This document shows, piece by piece, positions 10,137 through 21,553 of a stretch of 64,000 nt of DNA. This stretch comes from Leishmania mexicana MHOM/GT/2001/U1103. Lineage: Eukaryota; Euglenozoa; Kinetoplastea; Trypanosomatida; Trypanosomatidae. Where the stretch lies: assembly GCF_000234665.1 (NCBI RefSeq), contig NC_018316.1:62001-126000 (forward strand), read 5' to 3'. The position numbers and the translations under genes are program-made. The notes beneath the pieces were generated by a model, which saw nothing but the letters and a program-made list of their open reading frames with translations, was not told the origin of the DNA and ran no database searches. The first letter of the stretch is position 1. Each line of letters opens with the position of its first letter.

Positions 10137-11372
10137 ATGGCCGCCTCCAGCGTTGCATCCGTGTCCGCCACGAAGGCCTCTGCTATGGCCGCCAAGAAGG
10201 CGGAGAAGGACGCGCATGTCAGTCGTTCTCTCTTCGAGGAGTACGAGCAGCTCAGCAAAGACATCAAGAACATACAGCTCAAGACGATGATCTGCAGGAC
10301 CGAGACACACCAGCTCATGAAGGAGGAGAGCGCGGCGAAGCAGGAGGTGAAGCGCATCCAGGCGGTGCCCCTCGTCCTCGGCAACTTCGTCGAGGTCGTG
10401 GACAGCGTACGCGGTATCGTGAGCGGCACGAGCGGCTCGCAGTACTTTGTGCGCATTCTTTCCACCCTCAACAAGGAGCACCTCAAGCCGAACGTCAGCG
10501 TTGGCCTGCACAAGAGCAGCAACGCCTGCGTGCAGCTGCTGCCGAGCGAAACGGACGCGACGATCACGCTGCTCAACTCGAGCGACAGGCCCGACGTCAC
10601 GTACTCGGACGTGGGTGGTCTGGACATGCAGAAGCAGGAGATTCGCGAGGCGGTGGAGCTGCCGCTGACCCACGCGGGCCTGTACGAGCAGATTGGTATC
10701 GACCCTCCGCGTGGTGTGCTGCTCTACGGCCCGCCCGGCACCGGCAAGACAATGCTGGTGAAAGCCGTGGCGCGGCACACGAAGGCATCCTTCATCCGCG
10801 TTGTCGGCAGCGAGTTTGTGCAGAAGTTCCTCGGCGAGGGCCCGCGCAAGGTGCGTGACGTGTTTCGTCTCGCCCGCGAGAACGCGCCATCGATTATCTT
10901 CATCGACGAGGTCGACTCCATCGCGACCAAGCGTTTTGATGCTCAGACCGGTGCCGATCGTGAGGTGCAGCGTGTGCTTGTGGAACTGCTTACCCAGATG
11001 GACGGCTTTGACCAGACAACCAACGTCAAGGTCATCATGGCCACAAACCGCTGGGACACGCTGGACCCCGCACTGCTGCGCCCTGGCCGCCTCGATCGAA
11101 AGATCGAGTTCCCGTACCCTGACCGCCGCCAGAAGCGCCTTGTCTTCCAGGTATGCACGTCGAAGATGAACCTGTCGCCTGAAGTAGACCTCGAAGACTA
11201 CGTGACTCGGCCGGAGAAGCTCAGCGGCGCCGACATCCAGTCCATCTGCCAGGAAGCGGGTATGCTGGCGGTGCGGAAGAATCGGTACGTCATCTTGCCG
11301 CGCGACATCGAGAACGCGTACCGGACGGTGATCAAGAAGACTGGGGATGAGACGTACGACTTCTACTCGTGA
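10137..11372 (+). CDS. RPT3: 26S proteasome regulatory ATPase subunit Rpt3 (PSMC4 orthologue)
   Basis: 411 residues, the normal length. Rpt3 is one of six AAA ATPases in the base of the 19S cap that unfold ubiquitinated substrates and open the 20S gate. Seen in the sequence: an N-terminal coiled coil (about 25-80), an OB-like domain (about 80-140), the AAA module with Walker A GPPGTGKT at 198-205, Walker B IIFIDE at 253-258, and the second region of homology with ATNR at 302-305 followed by LRPGRLDR. The block [14 protein letters not shown] and the ending ISGAD/LSGADI...NRYVIL...YRTVIKK match Rpt3 rather than the other Rpts. The last three residues FYS fit the HbYX motif that docks into the 20S ring. 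ATG 10137 is the first ATG after a strong pyrimidine tract and AG; the upstream-extended frame is UTR. A 433-codon antisense ORF across it is a composition artefact. Confidence 0.96.
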   Translation: MAASSVASVSATKASAMAAKKAEKDAHVSRSLFEEYEQLSKDIKNIQLKTMICRTETHQLMKEESAAKQEVKRIQAVPLVLGNFVEVVDSVRGIVSGTSGSQYFVRILSTLNKEHLKPNVSVGLHKSSNACVQLLPSETDATITLLNSSDRPDVTYSDVGGLDMQKQEIREAVELPLTHAGLYEQIGIDPPRGVLLYGPPGTGKTMLVKAVARHTKASFIRVVGSEFVQKFLGEGPRKVRDVFRLARENAPSIIFIDEVDSIATKRFDAQTGADREVQRVLVELLTQMDGFDQTTNVKVIMATNRWDTLDPALLRPGRLDRKIEFPYPDRRQKRLVFQVCTSKMNLSPEVDLEDYVTRPEKLSGADIQSICQEAGMLAVRKNRYVILPRDIENAYRTVIKKTGDETYDFYS

Positions 11373-13087
<1,715 letters not shown>

Positions 13088-14262
13088 GCACGAGCGGCAG
13101 CGCTTTCTGCTCAGGAGGGGAAGAGATGAACAGGGGCCGTGGCGGAGTTGCGCGACAGCGAGAGAGCCACACCAGAGAGGCTCAGAGGGGCTCCCCTCAG
13201 CGAGACGCCGGGAGGAAGTTGTGTGTGTGTGTGTGTGTTTGTGTGGGAAGGCCGGAGAAGTCATCGGACGACGTCCGAAAACGGCCGGGCATACTTTTGC
13301 CACCTCCCGTTTATCGAGAGCAGAATCTCAGGCGTGCCGCCACGTCGTTCTCTCAGCCACCATGAGGCGCCCACGGTGCGGGCGTCTGCGGCATCCCTCT
13401 TCTCCCTGTCATCGACCCTCCTCAGACGCACCCGTCACGCACCACCCTTCATTATCCTACGCGTTCATCCCATTCAACCCACTCGTGCCCATGACAGACA
13501 CAACAGGTCCCTCACCGTGAGCCACCCCCTCCTCCCTCCACACTTCGCGGTGGTCTCGCACTATACAAGTCCGCATGCCGCCTTCATGCAAGTCGCTGAC
13601 GATTGCCGACTCGACGGTGAAGGCTGGGCGGGGCCGAAAATGGCTCTCGTTGCGTCGCTTCTTCTGTGCCAACGGCGTGTAGCGCGGCGACCAGAGGACG
13701 CGGAGGGGGACTGCGGGTGTGCGGGACGCCGTTCGGGGAGGAGAGAATGCGTGCACTGCTTGTCTTGGTCTCCAACACGCGCTTGCTATTTCTATGCTCT
13801 CGGAAAGGTGCACGAACTTCCGCGCTGACTGTCTTCTCAGTGCGGTTGAGCGCGCGACACAAGGTTCCCGTACAAACAGCAACGAGGCATGCATCCGTCG
13901 CGTCGCTCCGATATGGCGCACGTGCGTGGAGGCGCAGTCGCTCACGCGCGCCCACGCGACTTCCCCTTCCCCTTCCCCTTCCCCTCCGCACCTCTGCAAC
14001 TCCCCTCGCCTCTCTTCCGCATTCATCGACTTCACACGTAGTCCACACTCGACGCGCGTGCGCGCACGTTGACATAACAGACGCACCAAGCGGGAAGGGG
14101 TGTTGGTTCACCAAGGCGAAGCGCCCAGGCTCGAATGCAGGCAGTGGCCCCAAGACACCCGGAATAGCGCACGTGGAAGTTATCAGCGCGCTGCTGAACT
14201 ACGCTGTCGAGTGGCGAGACGCGATAGAAGCGCCTCATCACTCCCTCTTGCCAACCATCGTC
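13088..14262. other. Intergenic or long 5' leader upstream of the 14263 gene
   Basis: Contains a TG tract (13220-13238) and CT-rich stretches, then a strong C/T tract with CCCCTT repeats at 13960-14032 and AG at 14040-14041. The reading frame of the downstream gene stays open leftwards to 13666, with an in-frame ATG at 13747, so part of this interval could be coding if the longer start is used. Confidence 0.5.
13958..14041 (+). promoter_or_regulatory. Predicted trans-splice acceptor for the 14263 gene, with a possible upstream ORF
   Basis: A long pyrimidine tract including tandem CCCCTT ends in AG at 14040-14041. The first ATG after it (14135) is out of frame and opens a uORF of about 10 codons ending in TAG at 14165-14167. 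The first in-frame ATG is 14263. Confidence 0.4.
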
Positions 14263-17200
14263 ATGAGTGCCAGCGGTAGTCTTGAAAGACTGCTACCCTC
14301 TCTCTACGAATTCCTCTCTGTCCATCCGTCAGATGCGCACGCGCCGTCCTCAGCTGCCCCGATCCAGAGATCCAGTGCCGACCTCTACACTGACGGCAGC
14401 AGTGGCCGCTATCACACCAATGTCACGCGTCCCTCGGCCGTCTGCTCTTCCGCGATCGGCCCTGATCTTTCATGCACGTCTCCGGCCGTCATCGCGGAGA
14501 GCTATGCGCGCTGGCGGCGGTGCATCACCGTGTGGCGAAGGGTGGTGGGCAACGACAGCGTGTTTCTTACCGTGCTTTTGCACGCGGGTTGTCTGTGGTG
14601 CCCCAACTACGCAGCGCTTAACCGGGCGAGGCGCGACATCGCCACGCGGGCCGAGCAACAGCGGCGGGTTTCACAACCTGGCTCTGCCTCGGGCGGTAAC
14701 TTGCTGCTGTGCTGGGCGACGCCCACTGCCGATGCGCCGCAGAGCACCCCTGTCAAGCGACGCGGCAAGCGCGGCGGCAAGGTGGCAGCAGAGGCAGCCA
14801 CGCAATCCGTCTTCGCCATGGCATCAGCAGCTGAATCCCACGCGGAGCTGGCAGCCGCGTGCCCCGCGAGTGTCTGGGCGCTGCATGTGCTGCACTTCTT
14901 GAGGGTGGAGGAGGTGTGCGCTGTGCCCTACAGCAGCAGCAGCAGCACAGCGAAGTCGGGGCGGCAATGGACTACGACAAGGACGAGCTCCGCGCCTTCC
15001 TCATGCGCGTCGTGGTCGCCCGACGGCGACAACGGCGACTCCAGTGAGAGTGAGCTCAGTATCACGAGCGGCAACAGTCGCACCAGCCGAAGCGGTAGCT
15101 ACGACTCCCGCAGCAGCATAGAGAGCGAGCGGGCCGTCGGCGATCCAACAAGTGACGCGGCGGAGGGTCGCATTGGGAGTGTGCGGAGGTCGGTGGTCGG
15201 CCGAGGGTCGTGTGGCGGGCGGAGCGGAGGCGGAGGCGGTCGCGGCGGCAAGCAGCGAGGCGTGAAGCGGCAGCGCGGGGCAGAGCGAGAGAAGCGCAGC
15301 GGCGCATCCACTAGGAAGGATAACCGCAAGACGCGTCGCCGCCACGACGGGGATCCAACCCACGAGGCACGCTCGCCATACAGTGCGTCCAGGCTGCAAT
15401 GGGCGACGTCCTCCTCACTGCTTCCTAAGCTGTCGAGCAAGGAGAGCGGTGGTGGTGGTATCAAGCACCTCGGCAGCACACTCGCGGCAGTCCTGTCTGT
15501 GCTGCAGCAGCAGGAGCAGCGCCACGTCGCTGCTCGCCACCGTGACGGACCAGTCGACGACGGCGCCGATGGCAGGGATGAGGAGATGCGGCACGTGAAT
15601 GCAAAGGATTTTGGTACGACAGGGAGCAGCACCCCTGATGGCGGCAGTGGGGGCCTCAATGCGGCATACGCGGCGGCTGAGCAGAAGCATGCGCTGCTGC
15701 TGCGCGCCACCATCACCCTCGTAAGCGAGGAGGAGCCCTTGGTTCAGCAGGTGGCAACGGCGCTTGTGAACGAGTGGCTTGATCTCATGTCCGTGCAAGC
15801 GCCCACGCCCCAGTCACGCGAGACGACCGCAGGCGCGCCAACGACAGTGAAGGACGAGGAGTCTGCTTTCTCTGACAGCAGCGCCACTCTTGGTACCGTT
15901 GGAGGTACTCGCAGCGCGTCACGCCGGAGGACGGCACTCACCGGTTCGCAGTCCTCTTCGTGCACCGACACGCCCGAGCAGGCGCTCCGTCACCGCCGTG
16001 TATGCGATGCGCGTCACTACTGGCTCTCCTGTCTGCTGAAGATGGTGGCGTACCTCGACGGCGTTCACTCCGCCCTTCGTGAGGAGAACACTCATATTGG
16101 CGCCGTCCTCGCTCGCCAGGGCATCTCGCCGCAGGACGCAGAGGACACCTTCACCAAGTCGCTGCCGGCGATCGTCAACTGTGCGCTCGTGGAGGAGGTT
16201 TTGCACAGCGCAGCCACCGGGTTGCCGGCCTCGCAGGCGCGCGCCATCTCGGCACGGGCAGCACCGTCCTTGTTAGCATCCGCTCGCGCAGCTTCGACTG
16301 TGCGCCTGTGGATGCCGCCTCCAGTGCTGCTGCTCCCCTTCCACTTGATCGGGCGAGGGTCAATCTTTGGAGTCTGGCTGCCTCCGAGCGCGGCGTCGGA
16401 CGGTGGGTCGACTGGCCACCCTCCGGCGACCTGCACCGCCACCCGTGCGCAGGGCCGCTTTCTGCCCTGCGTCGTCGACTCGCACGGACTGCATCTCGGG
16501 ACGGAGCCGCTCTGCGGATGTGACAGACTGAAGCCGGCGAGCAAGGTCGGCGGTGAAGGGCACGGCGCTGGTGAGGCGGCGCTGCAAGCATGCAAGCGAA
16601 AGTACGTGGGTGTGAGTGCACAGGAGACGGCACCGCCCCCTCTCCATCCTGAGCACTCAACGGGGCACCGCCGGCTGGGCTTTGCGGTGCGTTGTGCGGA
16701 ATCCGAATCGCTACTCGAGAAGCGTTACCTCGCCTCGCTCGAGCACCTGCTTCCCATCCTCCGTGTGCCCAACGTGACGAGCCAGCTTGCCACCGACGGC
16801 GGTCTCCGAAGCGATCAGCCGGAGCGGCAGTCTTCACTACGGTGGTGGTCGTGCATGCTGAGCGAGACGGCCGGCAGCCCGCGCATGGACGTTTACGTTG
16901 CGCGCACGCTGCTGATGCTTCCGATACCGGCTCAGAGCACGCTGGACAGCTCCACAGACCATGCCGCGAGTGCAACGAGGGTCGACCCTGGGCCTAGCGC
17001 CGGCACATGCACCGCAGATGGAGCGCACCACGCGGAGACGCGCACTAAAAACCTGTCGGGCGTGCTGGCGTCCTCATCGGCAGCTGCTGGAGCTGGCAAG
17101 CGCCCCCGGGGCGGCTTCAAGCGGGGGTCGACGAGGTCTTCGGAGGAGCAGGCAGTGCGGCATCAGCACCCACTGCTGTACCACACGATGCTTGCACACC

Positions 17201-18981
17201 TGCGCGCAGACAAATTCTTGTGTAAGGCGCCCAGTGACGTCTCTGAGAATGGCGTTGCTGAGCTGGTGCTGCTTTACGGCGATCCGCGCGGTGAGGAGGC
17301 GACTGCGTTGCGTCAGATGGGCTTTACGGTGCGCACTGGCAGTTACCACAGACTAGGCCGTAGCGGCGGCGCCGCCTTTTCCAGACGTACGGGGTCATCT
17401 GCTGTGTCGTCCGTGACAGGGCTGAGCAGTGGTGCCGGCGGGGGTAGCGGACGCCTCACCTTGGCCAGAGACGCACTTGGCACCACCCTCGAAGGCATGT
17501 ACCTGATCGCCCGCCGTGTGCTGGGGCTGCAGGGACTCTTTGTATCCTCCGCGTCTGCGTTCACGACGCCAGCAGCAGCAGCAGCGGCAGCGGAGGCGCG
17601 CGTCGGTGGTAAGGGGTGCCCCTCCACCAGTGGCGCTGCCGCATTCGATGACGGAGGGGACCCGCGTGCTCCGGCCAAGGGCACCGCCGCCACGAGCGTG
17701 GCTGCCTTTCCTGTCTGTGCGCAGACGGAAAAGGAAGTGCTTGGCACCGTGGCGGCGACGCTCGCCCTCACGTGTCTTGTGCTCAGCCACAGTCTGCTCG
17801 ACGATTTGCTGGAGCAGCCGTCCGTCGTGCTGTTAACAACGGAGCTGGCGTCGTTTGTACTCGACGTGTCGCTGCTGATGCCACGGCCTGTCCCTCGGCT
17901 GCTGAAGGCGGACGGGTTCGCTCTGGCGCTTCTGCCGCAGCCAGCACAGTCGCTGCTGCTGATGGTGGGGCTGGCAGCGACGCTGGTGACACGTGAGGTG
18001 CACATGGCCGCTGCATCCCATCGAAGCGGCGAAGCGGGCAGTGTCAGCGGTAGCGGGAGGGGGCGCGGCGCCGGCGGCGCGTCATCGGCGTCGAAGTCTG
18101 TAGTACCGCAGTGGCACCCGTGGTGGTCTGCCTTCCGCGCGGCAGTGCTACGGGACCCCGAGCTGCCAAGCTGCCTGTACAGCGGCATCTGGTCCATCGT
18201 GGAGAGCGCCGAAAATTCCCTTGCCACCTTCGCGGCCGAGGTGCGGCGGGACACCTCCAGCAACCACCAAGCAGGTGATGGCAAGCGCAGCCATCCTGCC
18301 CTGGTGCTGGGCAACGACGGAAGAGATGACGACGCGGTAGCGGACACACCGGCGCACGTGTCCGGCCGCGGTGGCGCAGGAGGCGGGATGCGGGTCCTTT
18401 CTCTGTCCGTGCCATCCCCGACCGCGGCTGCAGATCGCCACCCGTTCGCGGATGCGCAGGACACCCCATTGTCGAAAAGCGGTGACGCTACCCCTTGTCA
18501 AGGCAGCGTCGACGGGGCCAGCCCCGGTGGGCGCCGCCTCCTCTTGAAGGTGCCTCCAGCAGGCGGTGTGGCTGGGCAGCTCTCTGCGACGGCAGCAGGG
18601 AACCGCAATGACCATGCGATAGCGTGCGGGGCAGGCGGCGTCGTGTCGGCGAGTCAGCCTTACACGCCCCGCCGACTCTGCGGACACGCCGTTCTTTGCC
18701 AAGACGATGGTATCAGCAGTGGGGGCGCCGAGGCGAACGACGCCCACGCCATTGCAAGCGCCTTGCTGTCTGCCGAAGGGGTGTGCGTTGTGTCTGGCAA
18801 CGAAACGGCGCTGCTCGGCGCGAGCTCCGTCCACGCAAAGGTCCCCTCCCCAATCTCGCGTACGCTCTCGCTGTCCTTGACAAGGGCAACGCTGCTGTCT
18901 CGGCTAACCTCTGCCGTAGCCTCTGCTTTGTGGGCATCGCTGGAGGCGGAGGAGATGCACTGGCCCACCGGCGCTGCATAG
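14263..18981 (+). CDS. Large hypothetical protein, unknown function
   Basis: 1572 codons from the ATG at 14263. An alternative in-frame ATG at 13747 would add 172 residues, but that extension spans a strong pyrimidine tract (13958-14032) and looks like leader. I recognise no domain. Structured-looking, hydrophobic or helical blocks alternate with Gly/Ser/Arg-rich disordered stretches: for example YARWRRCITVWRRVV and LLHAGCLWCPNY near residues 85-110, a strongly basic Gly/Arg segment around 315-360, and Leu-rich helices near 1160-1260 (TVAATLALTCLVLSHSLLDDLL and following). The alternation resembles a large scaffold or an alpha-solenoid with insertions, but this is only an impression. Strong GC3 bias throughout supports it as a real gene. 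Confidence 0.75.
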   Translation: MSASGSLERLLPSLYEFLSVHPSDAHAPSSAAPIQRSSADLYTDGSSGRYHTNVTRPSAVCSSAIGPDLSCTSPAVIAESYARWRRCITVWRRVVGNDSVFLTVLLHAGCLWCPNYAALNRARRDIATRAEQQRRVSQPGSASGGNLLLCWATPTADAPQSTPVKRRGKRGGKVAAEAATQSVFAMASAAESHAELAAACPASVWALHVLHFLRVEEVCAVPYSSSSSTAKSGRQWTTTRTSSAPSSCASWSPDGDNGDSSESELSITSGNSRTSRSGSYDSRSSIESERAVGDPTSDAAEGRIGSVRRSVVGRGSCGGRSGGGGGRGGKQRGVKRQRGAEREKRSGASTRKDNRKTRRRHDGDPTHEARSPYSASRLQWATSSSLLPKLSSKESGGGGIKHLGSTLAAVLSVLQQQEQRHVAARHRDGPVDDGADGRDEEMRHVNAKDFGTTGSSTPDGGSGGLNAAYAAAEQKHALLLRATITLVSEEEPLVQQVATALVNEWLDLMSVQAPTPQSRETTAGAPTTVKDEESAFSDSSATLGTVGGTRSASRRRTALTGSQSSSCTDTPEQALRHRRVCDARHYWLSCLLKMVAYLDGVHSALREENTHIGAVLARQGISPQDAEDTFTKSLPAIVNCALVEEVLHSAATGLPASQARAISARAAPSLLASARAASTVRLWMPPPVLLLPFHLIGRGSIFGVWLPPSAASDGGSTGHPPATCTATRAQGRFLPCVVDSHGLHLGTEPLCGCDRLKPASKVGGEGHGAGEAALQACKRKYVGVSAQETAPPPLHPEHSTGHRRLGFAVRCAESESLLEKRYLASLEHLLPILRVPNVTSQLATDGGLRSDQPERQSSLRWWSCMLSETAGSPRMDVYVARTLLMLPIPAQSTLDSSTDHAASATRVDPGPSAGTCTADGAHHAETRTKNLSGVLASSSAAAGAGKRPRGGFKRGSTRSSEEQAVRHQHPLLYHTMLAHLRADKFLCKAPSDVSENGVAELVLLYGDPRGEEATALRQMGFTVRTGSYHRLGRSGGAAFSRRTGSSAVSSVTGLSSGAGGGSGRLTLARDALGTTLEGMYLIARRVLGLQGLFVSSASAFTTPAAAAAAAEARVGGKGCPSTSGAAAFDDGGDPRAPAKGTAATSVAAFPVCAQTEKEVLGTVAATLALTCLVLSHSLLDDLLEQPSVVLLTTELASFVLDVSLLMPRPVPRLLKADGFALALLPQPAQSLLLMVGLAATLVTREVHMAAASHRSGEAGSVSGSGRGRGAGGASSASKSVVPQWHPWWSAFRAAVLRDPELPSCLYSGIWSIVESAENSLATFAAEVRRDTSSNHQAGDGKRSHPALVLGNDGRDDDAVADTPAHVSGRGGAGGGMRVLSLSVPSPTAAADRHPFADAQDTPLSKSGDATPCQGSVDGASPGGRRLLLKVPPAGGVAGQLSATAAGNRNDHAIACGAGGVVSASQPYTPRRLCGHAVLCQDDGISSGGAEANDAHAIASALLSAEGVCVVSGNETALLGASSVHAKVPSPISRTLSLSLTRATLLSRLTSAVASALWASLEAEEMHWPTGAA

Positions 18982-19450
18982 CACCATGGGCAGACGACGG
19001 CGCCACCCTTTGAGTGCCGTGGACAACGGGTGCGCGGCGTCTTCCAGTGCCCCACACCACCACCCCTTTTCTCCGTGTGTTTCTCTCTCATACATCTATG
19101 CATGACAAGGACCATTAGAAGGCGGCGAGGTTGCGGCCCCCCCCGCTCCGCTGACAGGCGGCCATAATCCGCGCCCTCGCCCTGCCGTACCTTACTCCAT
19201 CCGCGCCGCATGGGATTTTGTTCCCGGCGCACTCACCCCCTGTCCCCACGCACTCGCCCTCCCCCTCCCCCTCCCTTTCCTTTCTGGTGTGCACGTATCC
19301 AGGAAGATTGTTTCTGCCGACTTCAACGAGTCACACATCGCGGAGCGACAGACGCGCTGAGGGCTCTTCACAACGCACACGCGCACGCGTCACTCTCGCG
19401 CACACGCTGGCGAGGCACGACGACGGTGTAACCGTGCCTTTGGGGCTCGC
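18982..19450. other. Intergenic before the beta-lactamase-like gene
   Basis: A 469 bp gap. It contains a C7 run near 19138 and a CCCTCC-rich tract at 19240-19285 followed by AG at 19301-19302, the likely trans-splice acceptor for the next gene. No gene is seen. Confidence 0.55.
19240..19302 (+). promoter_or_regulatory. Predicted trans-splice acceptor for the 19451 gene
   Basis: A C/T tract ends in AG at 19301-19302. The first ATG downstream is 19451, which supports that start over the internal ATG at 19508. Confidence 0.45.
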
Positions 19451-21553
19451 ATGGTCTTCACGGGTCATTGCGCTGCAGATGTCGCACCGATGTGCCTCGT
19501 CGACCGCATGAAGCAACGTTGTAGGGGTCGGCTGCCGTCCCTGCTCATGTGCGCGGTGCTCTTCGCGCAGCTTCTCCTCTGCAGCACCTCCCTGCCCGTC
19601 GCGGCCGACGCGACCATCACGCCCCTCCTCAACATCACCTCCACCGACAAGGCGAACCCCGATGAGTACTACAAGATATTGCTCTCCCAAGACATCACCA
19701 TCCTTGCGGGCAGCACCACCGTCCTCAGCAACGACGGAGTCGCCTACCCGAACCTCAACACAGCTAAAGGGCTTCGATCCGTCTTCCAGGTTCCTGAGGC
19801 GCCAAGGGTGCAGCGCGCTCCTAAGCGAACCAACACGGCCTTGAAGGCCTTCCGCGCCGACGTCCTGTCGGAGTTCCTCGTAGCGATGGCACTCCTCTAC
19901 CTCGACTCCACCGGCGCGCTGCCCTTCGCACGCACGGCGCCGATCCCGTCCACGTACCTGCCAGCCTCCTACACGGGCGGCGCCAGCTTCGTCAACCCGT
20001 CGTTTCCCACCGTGCCCATCACCCTCAACATGCTGCTGCAGCACGTCTCCTCGCTCACCGAGACGGGCCTCGACCTTTGCGCCGAAACGGCGCCGTCCGG
20101 CACTGTGCCGACCCTCTCGGCCTTTGTCAGCTCCCTCTTCTCCACCACGACCACAACAGTGTTCAGCGCTAGCCAGCCGGGGCTGTCTACCAGCTACGCC
20201 TACTCGCATGTCAACGCGGCGATCGTCGCCTACGTGGTCGAGCAGGTCTTGGCTGCATCGACGAACTACTCGACGCTCTCCGGCATCGGCGAGTTCGTCT
20301 TCACCGTCGTGATGCCGCCGCTGCGGCTGTCGAACACGTTTTTGCTGAACCGCAACGGTCACGTCATCGACGCGGCCTACCCCTTCAGTAGCGGCAGCAA
20401 CCACCACACGGTGGATCACGTCGCCCGCCAAGTCCTTGACGGCCGCAGCACCAGCATCCCGGGCAGCGTTCCGATGCAAGCCTCATACTTCTCCGGCTAC
20501 ATGCTCTTTACGACCGCCGCAGACGTGGCGAAGTTGGCGGCAGAGGTGCTCGTGCCGGGCGGCCTCTACCACACGCGAATTGGTGCCATGATGCTTGAGA
20601 ACATGGTGCCCATTGCCGTGCCCACGATGCGCTACACGGAGGCACGCACAACCGGCCTCTTCCTGTTCAGCGCGAACAAGCTGTGCTCTACAATGTACGC
20701 CGCCATCTCCTACAGCGGTCATGCGCCGTACTGCCGCTACAGCCCCGCGACCGTGTCCGAGTCAGCGCCGCCCTTCGGGCTGGTCGCCGCAGGTGGCGCG
20801 GATGAGCTCGCCATCGTGTGCGTCCCCGTCGTGCGCAGCAAGAAAACGTTCTGCTCAGTCGCGGAGCTTTCCTTCTCAGGCACAGCCTGCAGCAGCGGCA
20901 ACGCGGCAGCGGCGAGGGGCCGTGCCGTCGGCCTTGCCATGGTGAGCCTGGCGCACTTGACGAGTGAGCCGATGCCAGAGGCGTCAGCCCCGCCGCAGCA
21001 GCCGACAGCTCACACGTTTAACGGGTGGTTCGTGTTCCTTGGGGTGGCCGCCACACTGGTGGTCGTGGTCGCCGCCTCCTACATCACTGACTACCTCATC
21101 CAGCCGCCGCCGCCAGCGAAGATTATAGCACCCGTCGTGGCGAGTCAGATCGGCCTGCGGAGCGGCACCGCGCTGAACGACCCCGTCGGCGGCGGCGGCA
21201 CAGTCGGCCGCTCGGAAGTACCCGTTGACGGTGAGTCCCCCGAGGCGTTCCGCGATAACGGTAGAGACCATGATGCGGAGGACTTGTACAGTGGTGCAGA
21301 CGACGAGGAGCAGACGCCGTACCTCGCGCGTAGCGGTGGCCCTGCTCGCGGCAGCTCGTCACTGCGGCGGCGGCGCCGGCGCCCGCGCCCGCGTCGGCGT
21401 CGTGACAACGGCGAGCAGAATTCGGCCAGTGACGACTCCTATTCTAGTGGCGACGAGAGCTGGGGCGATAACCTGGACAGCGTCGATCGCGTCTCCACGG
21501 GGTCGCAGCGGCCGAACCCGAAAAGTGCTCTGCGGTTTGATGCCTACATATAG
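19451..21553 (+). CDS. Type I membrane protein with beta-lactamase-like (serine hydrolase) ectodomain
   Basis: 700 residues. An N-terminal hydrophobic segment (about 30-55, LLMCAVLFAQLLLC with a VAADA cleavage-like end) acts as a signal peptide. A second hydrophobic helix lies at about 526-550 and is followed by a ~150-residue tail rich in Gly, Asp, Ser and Arg. The ectodomain follows the class C beta-lactamase/penicillin-binding layout: a LLQHVSSLTE block at about 197 (cf. LLTHTSG), a YSHVN block at 251-255 (cf. YSN) followed by a helix ending in PLRLSNTFL (cf. PLGMxxT), and SGYMLFTTAADVAKLAAEVL near 355-375 (cf. GGLxSTAxDLxRF). The nucleophile motif SxxK is not clear; TALK at 129-132 is the best candidate, with Thr in place of Ser, and the YxN Asn appears as His. 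The enzyme may therefore be inactive or altered. An alternative start is ATG 19508, which would put the signal peptide at the extreme N-terminus. Known relatives include LACTB-type hydrolases; the function here is unknown. Confidence 0.7.
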   Translation: MVFTGHCAADVAPMCLVDRMKQRCRGRLPSLLMCAVLFAQLLLCSTSLPVAADATITPLLNITSTDKANPDEYYKILLSQDITILAGSTTVLSNDGVAYPNLNTAKGLRSVFQVPEAPRVQRAPKRTNTALKAFRADVLSEFLVAMALLYLDSTGALPFARTAPIPSTYLPASYTGGASFVNPSFPTVPITLNMLLQHVSSLTETGLDLCAETAPSGTVPTLSAFVSSLFSTTTTTVFSASQPGLSTSYAYSHVNAAIVAYVVEQVLAASTNYSTLSGIGEFVFTVVMPPLRLSNTFLLNRNGHVIDAAYPFSSGSNHHTVDHVARQVLDGRSTSIPGSVPMQASYFSGYMLFTTAADVAKLAAEVLVPGGLYHTRIGAMMLENMVPIAVPTMRYTEARTTGLFLFSANKLCSTMYAAISYSGHAPYCRYSPATVSESAPPFGLVAAGGADELAIVCVPVVRSKKTFCSVAELSFSGTACSSGNAAAARGRAVGLAMVSLAHLTSEPMPEASAPPQQPTAHTFNGWFVFLGVAATLVVVVAASYITDYLIQPPPPAKIIAPVVASQIGLRSGTALNDPVGGGGTVGRSEVPVDGESPEAFRDNGRDHDAEDLYSGADDEEQTPYLARSGGPARGSSSLRRRRRRPRPRRRRDNGEQNSASDDSYSSGDESWGDNLDSVDRVSTGSQRPNPKSALRFDAYI

